A stretch of DNA of 34,731 bases from an uncultured Clostridium sp. (lineage in GTDB: Bacteria; Bacillota; Clostridia; TANB77; CAG-508): positions 1 to 34,731 of the forward strand of contig CAKNJL010000016.1 in assembly GCA_930982035.1 (NCBI GenBank), given 5' to 3'. The position numbers and the translations under genes were made by a program. Shown here piece by piece: positions 15,679 through 24,097 of this stretch; position 1 is the first letter of the stretch; every line of letters starts with the position of its first letter. The notes beneath the pieces were generated by a model. That model was not told where the DNA came from and ran no database searches. It saw only the letters and a list, made by a program, of their open reading frames with translations.

Positions 15679-18492
15679 ATGGCAACTATAAGAGAAATAC
15701 AAACATTGCTAGATAAAGTGAATATAACAATTGATAAAAACGATGTAGAAGATTCAATAGGAACACTAGAAATGGGAGAAAAATTAGAAGATGCAAGAAC
15801 AGTAGAAGAATTTCTTTTTAAAAATGCACAATACATTAATTTTAAAAAGTTATTAATTATAGTTGTAAAAAGACTACAAGAGTTATATAAGGGATATAAA
15901 GAAAAAAATATATCTAGATTATTAGAAGAAAATAGTAAAAATGAATTAGATAAAGCAATTAAATTAGCGAAATCATATATTAAACCAAGCGAAAATCTAA
16001 TGATAGAAGCATGGAATTATGACAAAGAACCAGAAGAATATAGTTTACTAAATTCAAGAGTAGTAATATATGGACAAAAAATAGAAAAAAATAAGGAGTA
16101 TGAAAAAATAAAAGATATATTACCAGAAATAGAAGCACCACAAGCAATAGATATGTTGTCATGCGTAATAAATGATATTGATATTGCAAGGATTATGTTT
16201 CATATACAAACGAGAAGAGTATTACGAGAGGAAGGATATACTAGTGAGGAAGAAGAACAGTATTTAAAAAGACTTGCTTATGCAGAATCAGATGATGAAT
16301 TACGACAAATTTTTAAAGAAGTTAACCAAAAACAATTTGTAAAATATATAAAAGAAGCATTAAATGAAGTAAGTCCATATATTGATGCAAAAAGACTTAT
16401 ATTTTATCATGCATTTCAGCTAAAATTAGATTTAGAAAATAGTACAGAATTAGATGATAAAAGTATAAACTTCTTAAATCACTTAGAAGAAATATCAAAA
16501 AATTTAAATAAAAATGAAGGAATAAAATTTATACAAGGATATTATGGAAAAGAAGATATTGACAAACTTTTATTAAGATGGAATAAAGAAAAAGGTGAAT
16601 ACTGCACAGATGAGCAGTTATATTCTGGTAAAAAATTATTAAAAGACATGAATGGATATGAAGATTATTGCACTAAAGAAGAATTAAGAAACTTAGCAAA
16701 AGTAGAAGAAAATTTAGTGTATTTAGCTCAAAACAAAAAACTAAGCAATTCTACTATATATAATATAGCTATGAATAATCAAATATCTGAAAATACTCTA
16801 ATAGAATTATATAGATGTGGAGCATTAGATTTAAGAAAAGTAGAGAAATGTGCAAGTAAAAATGGGATAAATATTGATGATATAAAAGATAAAATAAAAA
16901 AAGAACAATTAGAAAATAAAGAAAAAATCGACTTAAATAATGATGAAACATGGGAGTTATTGAATGAAGATGAAAAACTACAAATGGTTGCAGAGTTTGT
17001 AGATAGTAGAAATGATGAAATGCTAGAAGAGAGAATAAAAGAAGTATATGATATTAATAAAATAGCAAATTTGTACAAGAAAATTTACATTAATAAAGAT
17101 AAAGAAGATAACCAAGAACAAGACAAAAAAGAATATCAAAATCTAATAAAACTACATAATGCACTTGGATTAGAAAATAATGATGATATTATAACCTTAC
17201 TAGAAGATGAATTAAGCAATGAAATGTTAGTAAACTTATATAATGATAATGTAATAAGTTTAGATGTCTTAGAAAGTTATGGCGAAGTAGAATTGGTTAT
17301 AGAAGTATTTAATCAAGGAAAAATACATGACAAAGATTTAAGAAAAACAATTATAGGATATCCTATACCAGTAGAAGAACAAAAAGTTTGTGAGTGGTAT
17401 GATAATGGTATTCTTCAAATAAAAGATATAGTAGAATTATATGTAAATGATAAAATAAATTTAGATTTAGTGAAAAGAATCAATAAAAATCTTCCAGAAG
17501 ATGGAAAAATAGATATTTATTTACCAGAAGAAGAATTAGCTAAACTATATCAAAATACTAAAAAAGATGAAAATTCAATCTCAAAATATAAAAGGTTTAG
17601 ATTATTATATCAAACATTCAAAAGAGAAAAGTCAGATAAAAAAATATTAGAAAATTTATCAAATATTGCAGAGGAAGATTTGATACAATTATACAAAGAT
17701 AATTTATTAACTCTAAAAACTATATTACAAGAAGGTGGGGATGAATTAGTAAAACATTTAGTAGAAAAAGGTGAATTAAAGCCAAGTGATGCTAAGATAT
17801 ATTATCAATCAGAGAATACAAATATAGAAGATATACTAAAAAATCCTGATATGGATGATACTGAAAAAATGATACTAATTTATAGTACATATGATGATAA
17901 CAAAGAACAAAGAGAATATCTAGTGAACTACCTTCAAACACATGTAACTGATGTAAAAGGAGAATCATCAACTCAAAGAGATAATGTAAATAGTGAAAAC
18001 AATGTAGAAACTAAAAAAACTGTAACAGATCCATATGAAAGGTGGAGATTATTTACATTATTAGACTCTAATTATACTAAAAAATATGTAGATGGATATT
18101 TGATTGTTAATTTGAATAACTCACAAAAAACAATAGTTGAAAAAATGTATCAAAAAAGAAATGGAAAGGTAGTATCAGCTTATGGGACTGCAACTTTTAT
18201 TTTAGATACGGAAGAATATGAAAAAATAGAAGATAAATTAGTAGATGGTAAAAGATTTAAAGTTGCAAAACTTAGGAAATTAACAAAAGAAAATCCAAAA
18301 AATTGTACAAAAATAACTCATCATCCTCCTTTATTAGACGAAGACGGTAATGAAAAGACAAGTTGGGGAAAAAGATTATTAAAAAATATAGGACAAGAAG
18401 AAATAGAAAAAATATATTCTGATGAAGAAATGAAAGAAATCGAAGAATGTATGAAAGATATAGAAAAATCAAGACAAGAATTAGAAATATAA
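15679..18492 (+). CDS. Unrecognised 937-aa protein with helical repeats
   Basis: I do not recognise this family. The protein is large, acidic, almost entirely helical, and lacks signal peptide and membrane segments, so it is probably cytoplasmic. Between about residues 370 and 720 a motif of the form LxxLYxxxxIxLxxL recurs: LIELYRCGALDLRKVE (about 374), LVNLYNDNVISLDVLE (about 518), VCEWYDNGILQIKDIVELY (about 571) and LIQLYKDNLLTLKTIL (about 668). This suggests a divergent alpha-solenoid scaffold. After a low-complexity linker (about 760-790), a compact C-terminal domain contains YERWRLFTLLDSNYTKKYVD, SAYGTATFILDTEEYEKIE and KITHHPPLLDEDGNEKTSWG. GGGAGG precedes the ATG. It may share the promoter at 14651. 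Confidence 0.65.
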   Translation: MATIREIQTLLDKVNITIDKNDVEDSIGTLEMGEKLEDARTVEEFLFKNAQYINFKKLLIIVVKRLQELYKGYKEKNISRLLEENSKNELDKAIKLAKSYIKPSENLMIEAWNYDKEPEEYSLLNSRVVIYGQKIEKNKEYEKIKDILPEIEAPQAIDMLSCVINDIDIARIMFHIQTRRVLREEGYTSEEEEQYLKRLAYAESDDELRQIFKEVNQKQFVKYIKEALNEVSPYIDAKRLIFYHAFQLKLDLENSTELDDKSINFLNHLEEISKNLNKNEGIKFIQGYYGKEDIDKLLLRWNKEKGEYCTDEQLYSGKKLLKDMNGYEDYCTKEELRNLAKVEENLVYLAQNKKLSNSTIYNIAMNNQISENTLIELYRCGALDLRKVEKCASKNGINIDDIKDKIKKEQLENKEKIDLNNDETWELLNEDEKLQMVAEFVDSRNDEMLEERIKEVYDINKIANLYKKIYINKDKEDNQEQDKKEYQNLIKLHNALGLENNDDIITLLEDELSNEMLVNLYNDNVISLDVLESYGEVELVIEVFNQGKIHDKDLRKTIIGYPIPVEEQKVCEWYDNGILQIKDIVELYVNDKINLDLVKRINKNLPEDGKIDIYLPEEELAKLYQNTKKDENSISKYKRFRLLYQTFKREKSDKKILENLSNIAEEDLIQLYKDNLLTLKTILQEGGDELVKHLVEKGELKPSDAKIYYQSENTNIEDILKNPDMDDTEKMILIYSTYDDNKEQREYLVNYLQTHVTDVKGESSTQRDNVNSENNVETKKTVTDPYERWRLFTLLDSNYTKKYVDGYLIVNLNNSQKTIVEKMYQKRNGKVVSAYGTATFILDTEEYEKIEDKLVDGKRFKVAKLRKLTKENPKNCTKITHHPPLLDEDGNEKTSWGKRLLKNIGQEEIEKIYSDEEMKEIEECMKDIEKSRQELEI

Positions 18493-18599
18493 ATTTAATT
18501 TACAGTTATTTGATTAAAATATTTATATATTAACTCTTTTTATTATATGAAAGAAGAAAAGATTGAGTAATATTAATAAATATTGGAGGAAGAATTGAC

Positions 18600-19492
18600 A
18601 TGGAAAAAAATCAATATAAAAATATTCAATTAACTCGGAAATTTTGTAAAGGCAAATTGCATAACACATTCAGGTAAATTTCATGTGGATGATGTTATTT
18701 CTACAATATTTCTTAGCAAAATAAAAGAAGAGATTGTATTGCTAAGAGTTGCTACTATAGATGATAAATTAAATTTGAAAAATAAATTGGTATATGATAT
18801 AGGCTTGCGGTGAATTTGATCATCATCAAAAAAATAGAAATGGACAAAGAGAAAATGGGATTTACTATTCATCAATAGGGTTATTATGGAAAAAATTTGG
18901 TAAAGAATATTTAAGACAATTAAAAATAAAAAATATAGATAAAACTTTTGAATATATGGATAGAGAGCTAATTCAATATATTGATGCAACAGATAATATG
19001 CAAGTAGAATATTTAGAAAATAAAATAATGCCAGATTTTATAAAATTGTGTAACCCAGAATGGAACGAAAATATATCTGAAGATGTTGCCTTTTTAAATG
19101 CATTAAAATTAGCGGATGAATTTTGGGAAATTTATATTAAACATGCTATTGCGGAAGTAGAAGCTATAGAAATAATTCTAGAAAAGATAGATAATTGTAA
19201 AGAATGTTATTTAATATTTGACGTAGAAATGCCATATAGAAAGGCGATTAAATATATTAATACTGATAAAGTAAAATATATAATTTTTAAATCACGAAGA
19301 GAAGGATTTGAAATTAGAACTTTAATAGATTCTTGTAAATTTAAAAATGAGATAGTACAGGCAACAGATATAAATATTGCTAGAGAATTAACTGGAATAA
19401 ATGATTTGATATATATTGATGTGCATGGGAAATTATGTTGTACAAAGACATTAGAAAGTGCTATTCAAATTATAAAATATAATGAAGAATAA
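18600..19492 (+). pseudogene. MYG1/DHH-family hydrolase gene with two +1 frameshifts
   Basis: Three consecutive frames together encode one MYG1-like protein of about 296 aa. The start at 18600 (MEKNQYKNIQLT) has a well-placed GGAGGA. Removing C18636 continues it as GNFVKANCITHSGKFHVDDV, the metal-binding N-terminal motif. That frame stops at 18811. Removing C18808 restores GEFDHHQKNRNGQRENG, the DHH motif, which continues uninterrupted to 19492, including YMDRELIQYIDATDN. MYG1 proteins are metal-dependent phosphoesterases or nucleases of the DHH superfamily. The length and conservation after correction suggest the gene may be intact in the cell and the shifts are sequence errors. As written, only 18956-19492 is open, from an internal ATG without a ribosome binding site. 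Confidence 0.8.
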
Positions 19493-19544
19493 TATCAAAG
19501 TTGTTATTTATAAAGTAAACAGGTAACTATTCAGTGTCCAAATA

Positions 19545-19600
19545 ATAAATACAATATCTTATATATTTATTCGAAATAATATATAAGACATTGTATTTAT
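19545..19600. terminator. AT-rich stem-loop after the MYG1-like gene
   Basis: ATAAATACAAT (19545-19555) pairs with ATTGTATTTAT (19590-19600), and inner TCTTATATAT pairs with ATATAAGA. It is a long AT-rich stem with no clear T tract of its own. Confidence 0.5.
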
Positions 19601-19628
19601 CATTCTGAAATTGGAATAGCTACATAGC

Positions 19629-19669
19629 AAAACAAAAGTTTGCACAAAGTATTGACTTTTGTTTTTTTT
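19629..19669 (+). terminator. Intrinsic terminator overlapping the next promoter
   Basis: AAAACAAAAGT (19629-19639) and ACTTTTGTTTT (19655-19665) form an 11-bp stem followed by T's to 19669. The right arm and T tract also form the -35 and spacer of the promoter at 19653-19680. Confidence 0.75.
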
Positions 19670-19680
19670 ATTTATATAAT
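19653..19680 (+). promoter_or_regulatory. Promoter of the HD-hydrolase/ruvA genes
   Basis: TTGACT (19653-19658), 16 bp, TATAAT (19675-19680). Because it lies inside the terminator, read-through from upstream would be stopped where new transcription begins. Confidence 0.7.
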
Positions 19681-19720
19681 GTGGAAAGTTAAAAAGAATG
19701 AGAAAGGAAAGATAGAAAAA

Positions 19721-20275
19721 ATGAAAGAAGAATTTTTAAATGTATTAAAAAAAGTAAAAAGAGATGGAATTGATGATTTAATTAATTTCTTAGAAAAATC
19801 AGATTTTTTTAAAGCACCTGCTAGCACAAGATTTCATGGAGACCATGAGGGAGGATTAGTTGAGCATAGCCTAAAAGTATATGAAATATTAAAACATAAA
19901 GTAGAAAACAACATAAAAGGAGTAACAATACCAGAAGAATCTATTATTATAATAGGATTATTACATGATATATGTAAAACAAATTTCTATAAAGTAGATT
20001 ATAGAAATGCAAAAAATGCTTTAGGAGTATGGGAAAAAGTACCATATTATACAATTGAAGATACAATACCATATGGTCATGGAGAAAAATCTGTCATGAT
20101 GATTACAGAATATATGAAATTAACACCAGAAGAAAAGTATGCAATTCGTTGGCATATGGGATTTACAGAGCCAAAAGAATCATATAATGCAATAGGTGCA
20201 ACTTACACAAAATATCCAATAGCATTATTAACACATGAAGCAGACTTGGAAGCAACATATTTTTATGACACATAA
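19721..20275 (+). CDS. HD-domain hydrolase
   Basis: This 184-aa stand-alone HD-superfamily metal-dependent phosphohydrolase has metal ligands visible in FHGDHEGGLVEHSL (residues 39-51), HD at 82-83 in LLHDICKT, H120 in PYGHGEKS, and a late acidic residue in LTHEADLEATY. The open frame runs upstream to 19640, but that part overlaps the terminator and promoter. AAAGGA at 19703-19708 supports the ATG at 19721, although the spacing is long. The substrate is unknown, and nucleotides or nucleic acid ends are typical. ruvA follows on the same strand 135 bp later, with no clear terminator between them. Confidence 0.85.
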   Translation: MKEEFLNVLKKVKRDGIDDLINFLEKSDFFKAPASTRFHGDHEGGLVEHSLKVYEILKHKVENNIKGVTIPEESIIIIGLLHDICKTNFYKVDYRNAKNALGVWEKVPYYTIEDTIPYGHGEKSVMMITEYMKLTPEEKYAIRWHMGFTEPKESYNAIGATYTKYPIALLTHEADLEATYFYDT

Positions 20276-20410
20276 AAGAGACTTATTTATACAAAGACAG
20301 TGCTAGAGAAAAAGCAATTTTGAAAAAGACTAAAAGAAATTTAGTAAAAATATCAGAATAACTAGAAAATAAGTCAGAAATGAAGAAATATTAAGAGGAA
20401 GGAAGATAAT

Positions 20411-21049
20411 ATGTTAGCATATATAAAAGGGACATTAGAAATGAAAATGACAGAATATGTTGTTATAGATGTAGGGGGATTAGGCTATAAGGTATTCATG
20501 TCAAGTATAGGAATGGAAAAATTAGGAGAGATAGGAAGTCAAGTAAAAGTATATACATATTATAGGGTTAGAGAAGATGATATAAGTATTTTTGGATTTA
20601 ATTCAAATGAAGAATTAAAAATGTTTGAACTATTATTATCAGTAAGTGGAGTAGGAGCAAAAACAGCATTAGCAATGCTTGCAGTTTGTACACCATCTGA
20701 ATTTGTATTAGCAATAATATCAGAAGATATCAACTTATTAACCTCTATTCCAGGAATAGGACCTAAATCAGCCAAAAGGATAATCTTAGAGTTAAAAGAT
20801 AAAATCAAAAAAGAACAACAGATACAAGAACTTACAGAAGCTACTAAAAATAATAGTAGTGTACAAGAAACAAAAACAAAAATGCAACAATTGATTGAAG
20901 ATGATAACAAGGTACAAGAGGCAATTGCAGCATTACAAGTTCTAGGATATAACAAAAAAGAGATAGAAAAAGCATTTATGAAAATAGATAAAACAGATTT
21001 AAGTACAGAAGATCTAATAAAGAAAGGATTAACAATATTATCAATTTAA
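20411..21049 (+). CDS. ruvA: Holliday junction DNA helicase subunit RuvA
   Basis: RuvA binds four-way junctions as a tetramer and loads the RuvB motor for branch migration. All three domains are visible: the N-terminal OB fold (MLAYIKGTLEMKMTEYVVID), the two helix-hairpin-helix motifs (LLSVSGVGAKTALAML and LTSIPGIGPKSAKRIILEL), and after a flexible linker the RuvB-binding domain III (VQEAIAALQVLGYNKKEIEKAF). The length of 212 aa is normal. The usual partner ruvB does not follow. The next gene is rarA, another AAA+ ATPase acting on stalled forks. Confidence 0.96.
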   Translation: MLAYIKGTLEMKMTEYVVIDVGGLGYKVFMSSIGMEKLGEIGSQVKVYTYYRVREDDISIFGFNSNEELKMFELLLSVSGVGAKTALAMLAVCTPSEFVLAIISEDINLLTSIPGIGPKSAKRIILELKDKIKKEQQIQELTEATKNNSSVQETKTKMQQLIEDDNKVQEAIAALQVLGYNKKEIEKAFMKIDKTDLSTEDLIKKGLTILSI

Positions 21050-21185
21050 AGGACGGAGAATGATGATTTTGTGAAAGAAGAAAAAAACATTATCTTTGTA
21101 AAAAAGACAAAATTAAAATAATAGATTTTTTAATTTAAAACGATGATTTTTTTCCTTCCCAAAGTCACCAAAGAAAGAGGTAAAA

Positions 21186-22430
21186 ATGAATAGTAAAGAA
21201 CCATTAGCTTTTAGGATGAGACCAAAGACTCTAGAAGAATATGTTGGACAAGAACATGTTTTGGGAAAAGATAAAATATTATATAGAACAATAAAAGCAG
21301 ATAGATTATCAAGTATAATATTATTTGGACCCCCAGGATGCGGAAAAACTTCATTAGCAAGAGTTATAAGTGAAACTACAAAATATAAATTTTATAAAAT
21401 AAATGCAGTAACATCTGGAGTGGCAGAGATAAAAAAAGTAATAGAAGAGACTAGAAATTTTATGCTAAATCCAACAGGAAAAAGTATATTGTTTATAGAT
21501 GAAATTCACAGATTTAACAAGTTACAGCAAGATGCCTTGCTTCCATATGTAGAAAATGGAACAATTATATTAATAGGGGCAACTACAGAAAATCCATATT
21601 TTGAAGTGAACAAGGCTTTAATTTCTAGGTCTATGGTTATAAAGTTAGAGCCTTTAACAACAGAAAATGTATTTACAATATTAAAAAATGCAATTACTAG
21701 AAAAGATGGATTAGGAGAATATAATATAAAAGTAGAAGATGAAACTTTAAAAAAATTGGCGATAATTGCAAATGGAGATGTTAGAACAGCATTAAATGGT
21801 CTAGAAATAGCTGTGTTAACTACAAATATGGATTCAGATGGATATATACATATAACTGATGAAATTGTAAAAAATAGTGTGCAAGATAGAAAAGCAATAT
21901 TTGATAAAAATGGAGAGTCACATTATGATAATATAAGTGCATTTATAAAATCAATGAGAGGTTCTGACCCTGATGCAACAGTATTTTATTTAGCAAGAGC
22001 TTTAAATGGAGGAGAAGACCCAATGTTTTTAGCAAGAAGAATAGTAATATGTGCGTCAGAAGATGTAGGACTAGCAAATCCTCAAGCATTAATTTTAGCA
22101 AATTCAGCTATGCAAGCAGTACATATGGTAGGAATGCCGGAAGCTAGAATCATATTATCAGAGGCAGCATTATATGTAGCTTTATCTAAAAAGTCAAATG
22201 CAAGTTATATGGCAATAAATAAGGCTTTAGATGATGTAAAGAATAAAGAAACAGGAGAAGTTCCAATGCATATAAGGAATGCACCTATAGAAGATATGAA
22301 AAAGTTAGGTTATCATGAAGGGTATTTGTATCCGCATGATTTTCCAGGACACTATGTAGAACAACAATATTTGCCAGACAAAATGATAGGAACAAAATAT
22401 TATGTAAAGGATGAGAATATACAATTATAG
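21186..22430 (+). CDS. rarA: Replication-associated recombination protein A
   Basis: RarA (MgsA, WRNIP1 family) is a clamp-loader-like AAA+ ATPase acting at stalled replication forks. Walker A GPPGCGKT is at residues 48-55, Walker B LFIDEIHRF at 102-110, sensor 1 LIGATTENP at 129-137, and the arginine finger region ALISRSM follows. The C-terminal half has the family tetramerisation region (FYLARALNGGEDPMFLARRI). The ending YVEQQYLPDKMIGTKYY is typical. The length of 414 aa is normal. It should not be confused with RuvB, which lacks this C-terminal domain. AAGAGGT precedes the ATG. Confidence 0.95.
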   Translation: MNSKEPLAFRMRPKTLEEYVGQEHVLGKDKILYRTIKADRLSSIILFGPPGCGKTSLARVISETTKYKFYKINAVTSGVAEIKKVIEETRNFMLNPTGKSILFIDEIHRFNKLQQDALLPYVENGTIILIGATTENPYFEVNKALISRSMVIKLEPLTTENVFTILKNAITRKDGLGEYNIKVEDETLKKLAIIANGDVRTALNGLEIAVLTTNMDSDGYIHITDEIVKNSVQDRKAIFDKNGESHYDNISAFIKSMRGSDPDATVFYLARALNGGEDPMFLARRIVICASEDVGLANPQALILANSAMQAVHMVGMPEARIILSEAALYVALSKKSNASYMAINKALDDVKNKETGEVPMHIRNAPIEDMKKLGYHEGYLYPHDFPGHYVEQQYLPDKMIGTKYYVKDENIQL

Positions 22431-22481
22431 CAATTTTATAATTTATGAACGTAAAATTTATAGTGACAAAGTATGTCTTAT

Positions 22482-22530
22482 ATATTAAAGATGACGTTTT
22501 ATAAAAAAACTGTCGTCTTTATATTTTTTT
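22482..22530 (+). terminator. Intrinsic terminator after rarA
   Basis: AAAGATGAC (22487-22495) pairs with GTCGTCTTT, allowing one G-U pair, and is followed by ATATTTTTTTT. Confidence 0.8.
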
Positions 22531-22679
22531 TGTAGTATATTAGATAAGATGTATGGAATAATAAAAATAAATTTATGAAAGGTGATGTGATTATTTTTAG
22601 TAATTGTATTTTTTGCTACACAAATCTTTACACTTTTTTAATAAGTAGAAATAGACAAATTTAAAAATATAGTAAGTTT

Positions 22680-22708
22680 TTGAAGAGTAATGTTTATTTT
22701 AATAAAAT
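22680..22708 (+). promoter_or_regulatory. Promoter of the small protein/TSUP operon
   Basis: TTGAAG (22680-22685), 17 bp, TAAAAT (22703-22708). Confidence 0.65.
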
Positions 22709-22735
22709 TTATATCTGAAAGGAATGTAAGAAGAA

Positions 22736-22954
22736 ATGAATAAGAATAAGGGAGTGAGTACAGATAATAAAGATTGGAAAAATAAAGACGAAAAATATTT
22801 ATTTGAATTACAAAAATTTTTAGATTTAACAGAAAATATTAAAAATGAAGAATTACGAAAAGAAATAGTTGCACAAATGTTAAAATGTGATAAGAGAATA
22901 ACACAATTAGCAGAAGAAATTTTTTTGAATAATAAAATATCAAAATATGAATAA
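22736..22954 (+). CDS. Small unrecognised protein, 72 aa
   Basis: I do not recognise this protein. It is hydrophilic and helical, with no signal peptide or membrane segment (KYLFELQKFLDLTENIKNEE, then QMLKCDKRITQLAEEIF). AAAGGA lies upstream at a rather long distance. Its stop codon overlaps the start of the first TSUP gene (ATGAATAA), so the two are probably translationally coupled. It could be a regulator or accessory factor of the transporter, judged only from position. Confidence 0.6.
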   Translation: MNKNKGVSTDNKDWKNKDEKYLFELQKFLDLTENIKNEELRKEIVAQMLKCDKRITQLAEEIFLNNKISKYE

Positions 22955-23342
22955 AGCAACGAGATTTGGAAAAAATACTATAGATATGAGAAATATAATA
23001 AAAAAAGTGATAATTGGTCTATTAGCAGGAATTATTAGTGGACTATTTTCAACAGGTGGAGGAATGATAGTAGTTCCGGCTTTTATATATTTATTGAATA
23101 TGGAAGATAAAAAAGCAAGAGGAACATCAATATTTTGTATATTGCCAATGGTAGTAACAAGTGGAATTTTTTATTATAAAAGTAATTATATAGACTGGAA
23201 CATTTCGATACTGTGTGCTATTGGCGGAATGATTGGAGGATATACAGGAGCAAAATTATTAAAAAAAATTCCTACACATTATTTAAAAGTTGCTTTTACA
23301 ATTTTTTTAATATATGCGTCATATAAAATGATTTTTAAGTAA
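22947..23342 (+). CDS. TauE/SafE (TSUP) family half-size membrane protein 1
   Basis: This protein of up to 131 aa has about four hydrophobic segments and the TSUP signature near the N-terminus (GLLAGIISGLFSTGGGMIVVP). Full TSUP transporters have 7-8 helices made of two such halves. The next gene encodes the other half, so the pair probably forms one transporter. Family members move sulfite, sulfoacetate or other sulfur-containing anions, but this one's substrate cannot be read from sequence. The start is uncertain. ATG 22947 overlaps the upstream stop, and ATG 22986 (MRNIIKKVIIG) fits the family start. Neither has a clear ribosome binding site. Confidence 0.82.
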   Translation: MNKATRFGKNTIDMRNIIKKVIIGLLAGIISGLFSTGGGMIVVPAFIYLLNMEDKKARGTSIFCILPMVVTSGIFYYKSNYIDWNISILCAIGGMIGGYTGAKLLKKIPTHYLKVAFTIFLIYASYKMIFK

Positions 23343-23351
23343 GAGGAAAAA

Positions 23352-23747
23352 ATGTTAGAAATTTTTATAGGAATATTATCAGGCATCATTAGCGGGACTG
23401 GAATGGGAGGAGGAACAATATTAATTTTTCTCCTAATGTATGCGATAGGCGTAGACCAGCATATAGCACAGGCTACAAATTTAATTTTTTTTATTCCAAC
23501 ATCAATTATAGCGATTATAATAAATTTAAAAAATAAAAATATAGCTTTAAAAAGTGCAGTTCTGGTCTCAGTATTTGGGATACTAGGTGCAATTATAGGT
23601 GCAAATATATCAATAAAAATAGATGTAAATATTTTAAGGAAATGTTTTGGTATATTTTTAGCAATTATTGCAATACATGAAATTTATACCATTATAAAAT
23701 TGTATAAAATAAACAAAATAAGAAATAATAATAAAGAAAAAGTTTAA
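23352..23747 (+). CDS. TauE/SafE (TSUP) family half-size membrane protein 2
   Basis: This 131-aa protein has about four hydrophobic segments. Its N-terminal GILSGIISGTGMGGGTILIF is the second TSUP signature, matching the Gly-rich motif of protein 1. The start follows AAGAGGAAAAAA, nine bases after the previous stop, so both halves are made together. The C-terminus is a basic tail (KINKIRNNNKEKV), probably cytoplasmic. The arrangement suggests a heterodimer equivalent to a split full-length transporter. Confidence 0.82.
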   Translation: MLEIFIGILSGIISGTGMGGGTILIFLLMYAIGVDQHIAQATNLIFFIPTSIIAIIINLKNKNIALKSAVLVSVFGILGAIIGANISIKIDVNILRKCFGIFLAIIAIHEIYTIIKLYKINKIRNNNKEKV

Positions 23748-23770
23748 AATATATTTAACTTGTAATAAAG

Positions 23771-23792
23771 TGCAATACTGTAATTTATTGCA
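23771..23792 (+). promoter_or_regulatory. Leader stem-loop before the 46-aa gene
   Basis: TGCAATA (23771-23777) and TATTGCA (23786-23792) form a perfect 7-bp stem. It may be a leader hairpin or a weak end signal for the TSUP operon. Confidence 0.4.
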
Positions 23793-23823
23793 TATGTAAA
23801 AAAGTTTAGAGAGGAGAATGAGT

Positions 23824-23964
23824 ATGAAATTTGTAAAAGGTGTTGTAATAGGAGGATTATTAGTTACAGGAGCTGCTATGATGTACACAGAAATGGGAAA
23901 AACAAGCAAAAAGAAAATGATGAAAAAGGGAAGACAAATGGTTAGAAAAATGGGTATAGTTTAG
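23824..23964 (+). CDS. Small single-pass membrane protein, 46 aa
   Basis: One hydrophobic helix (VVIGGLLVTGAAMMYTEMG) is followed by a strongly basic tail (KTSKKKMMKKGRQMVRKMG). It resembles the small YtxH-like or hypothetical proteins common in clostridia, of unknown function. GAGGAG sits seven bases before the ATG at 23824. The ATG at 23818 is too close. A terminator follows at 24023. Confidence 0.7.
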   Translation: MKFVKGVVIGGLLVTGAAMMYTEMGKTSKKKMMKKGRQMVRKMGIV

Positions 23965-24022
23965 AAAAAACGTAAAGCTTTATATTAATTTTTACTTTTT
24001 TCGGCTTTCATGATATAGAATA

Positions 24023-24053
24023 AAATCCTGTAATTAATTTAATTACAGGATTT
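24023..24053. terminator. Bidirectional terminator
   Basis: AAATCCTGTAATT (24023-24035) and AATTACAGGATTT (24041-24053) form a perfect 13-bp stem between converging genes. Confidence 0.85.
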
Positions 24054-24097
24054 CTACAAGTATAATTAAAATTGATACTGGCTAAAAATTATTACTA

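Larger units (their letters stand above)
22431..22735. other. 305-bp gap after rarA
   Basis: The gap holds the rarA terminator and the promoter at 22680. A 29-codon frame (22576-22665; MKGDVIIFSNCIFCYTNLY) has AAAGGTGAT before an internal GTG, but nothing else supports it as a gene. Confidence 0.5.

Noticed and set aside
21050..21185. Small gene between ruvA and rarA
   Set aside because: Only a 16-codon frame from a GTG (VKEEKNIIFVKKTKLK) is present. It is too short to support without conservation data.
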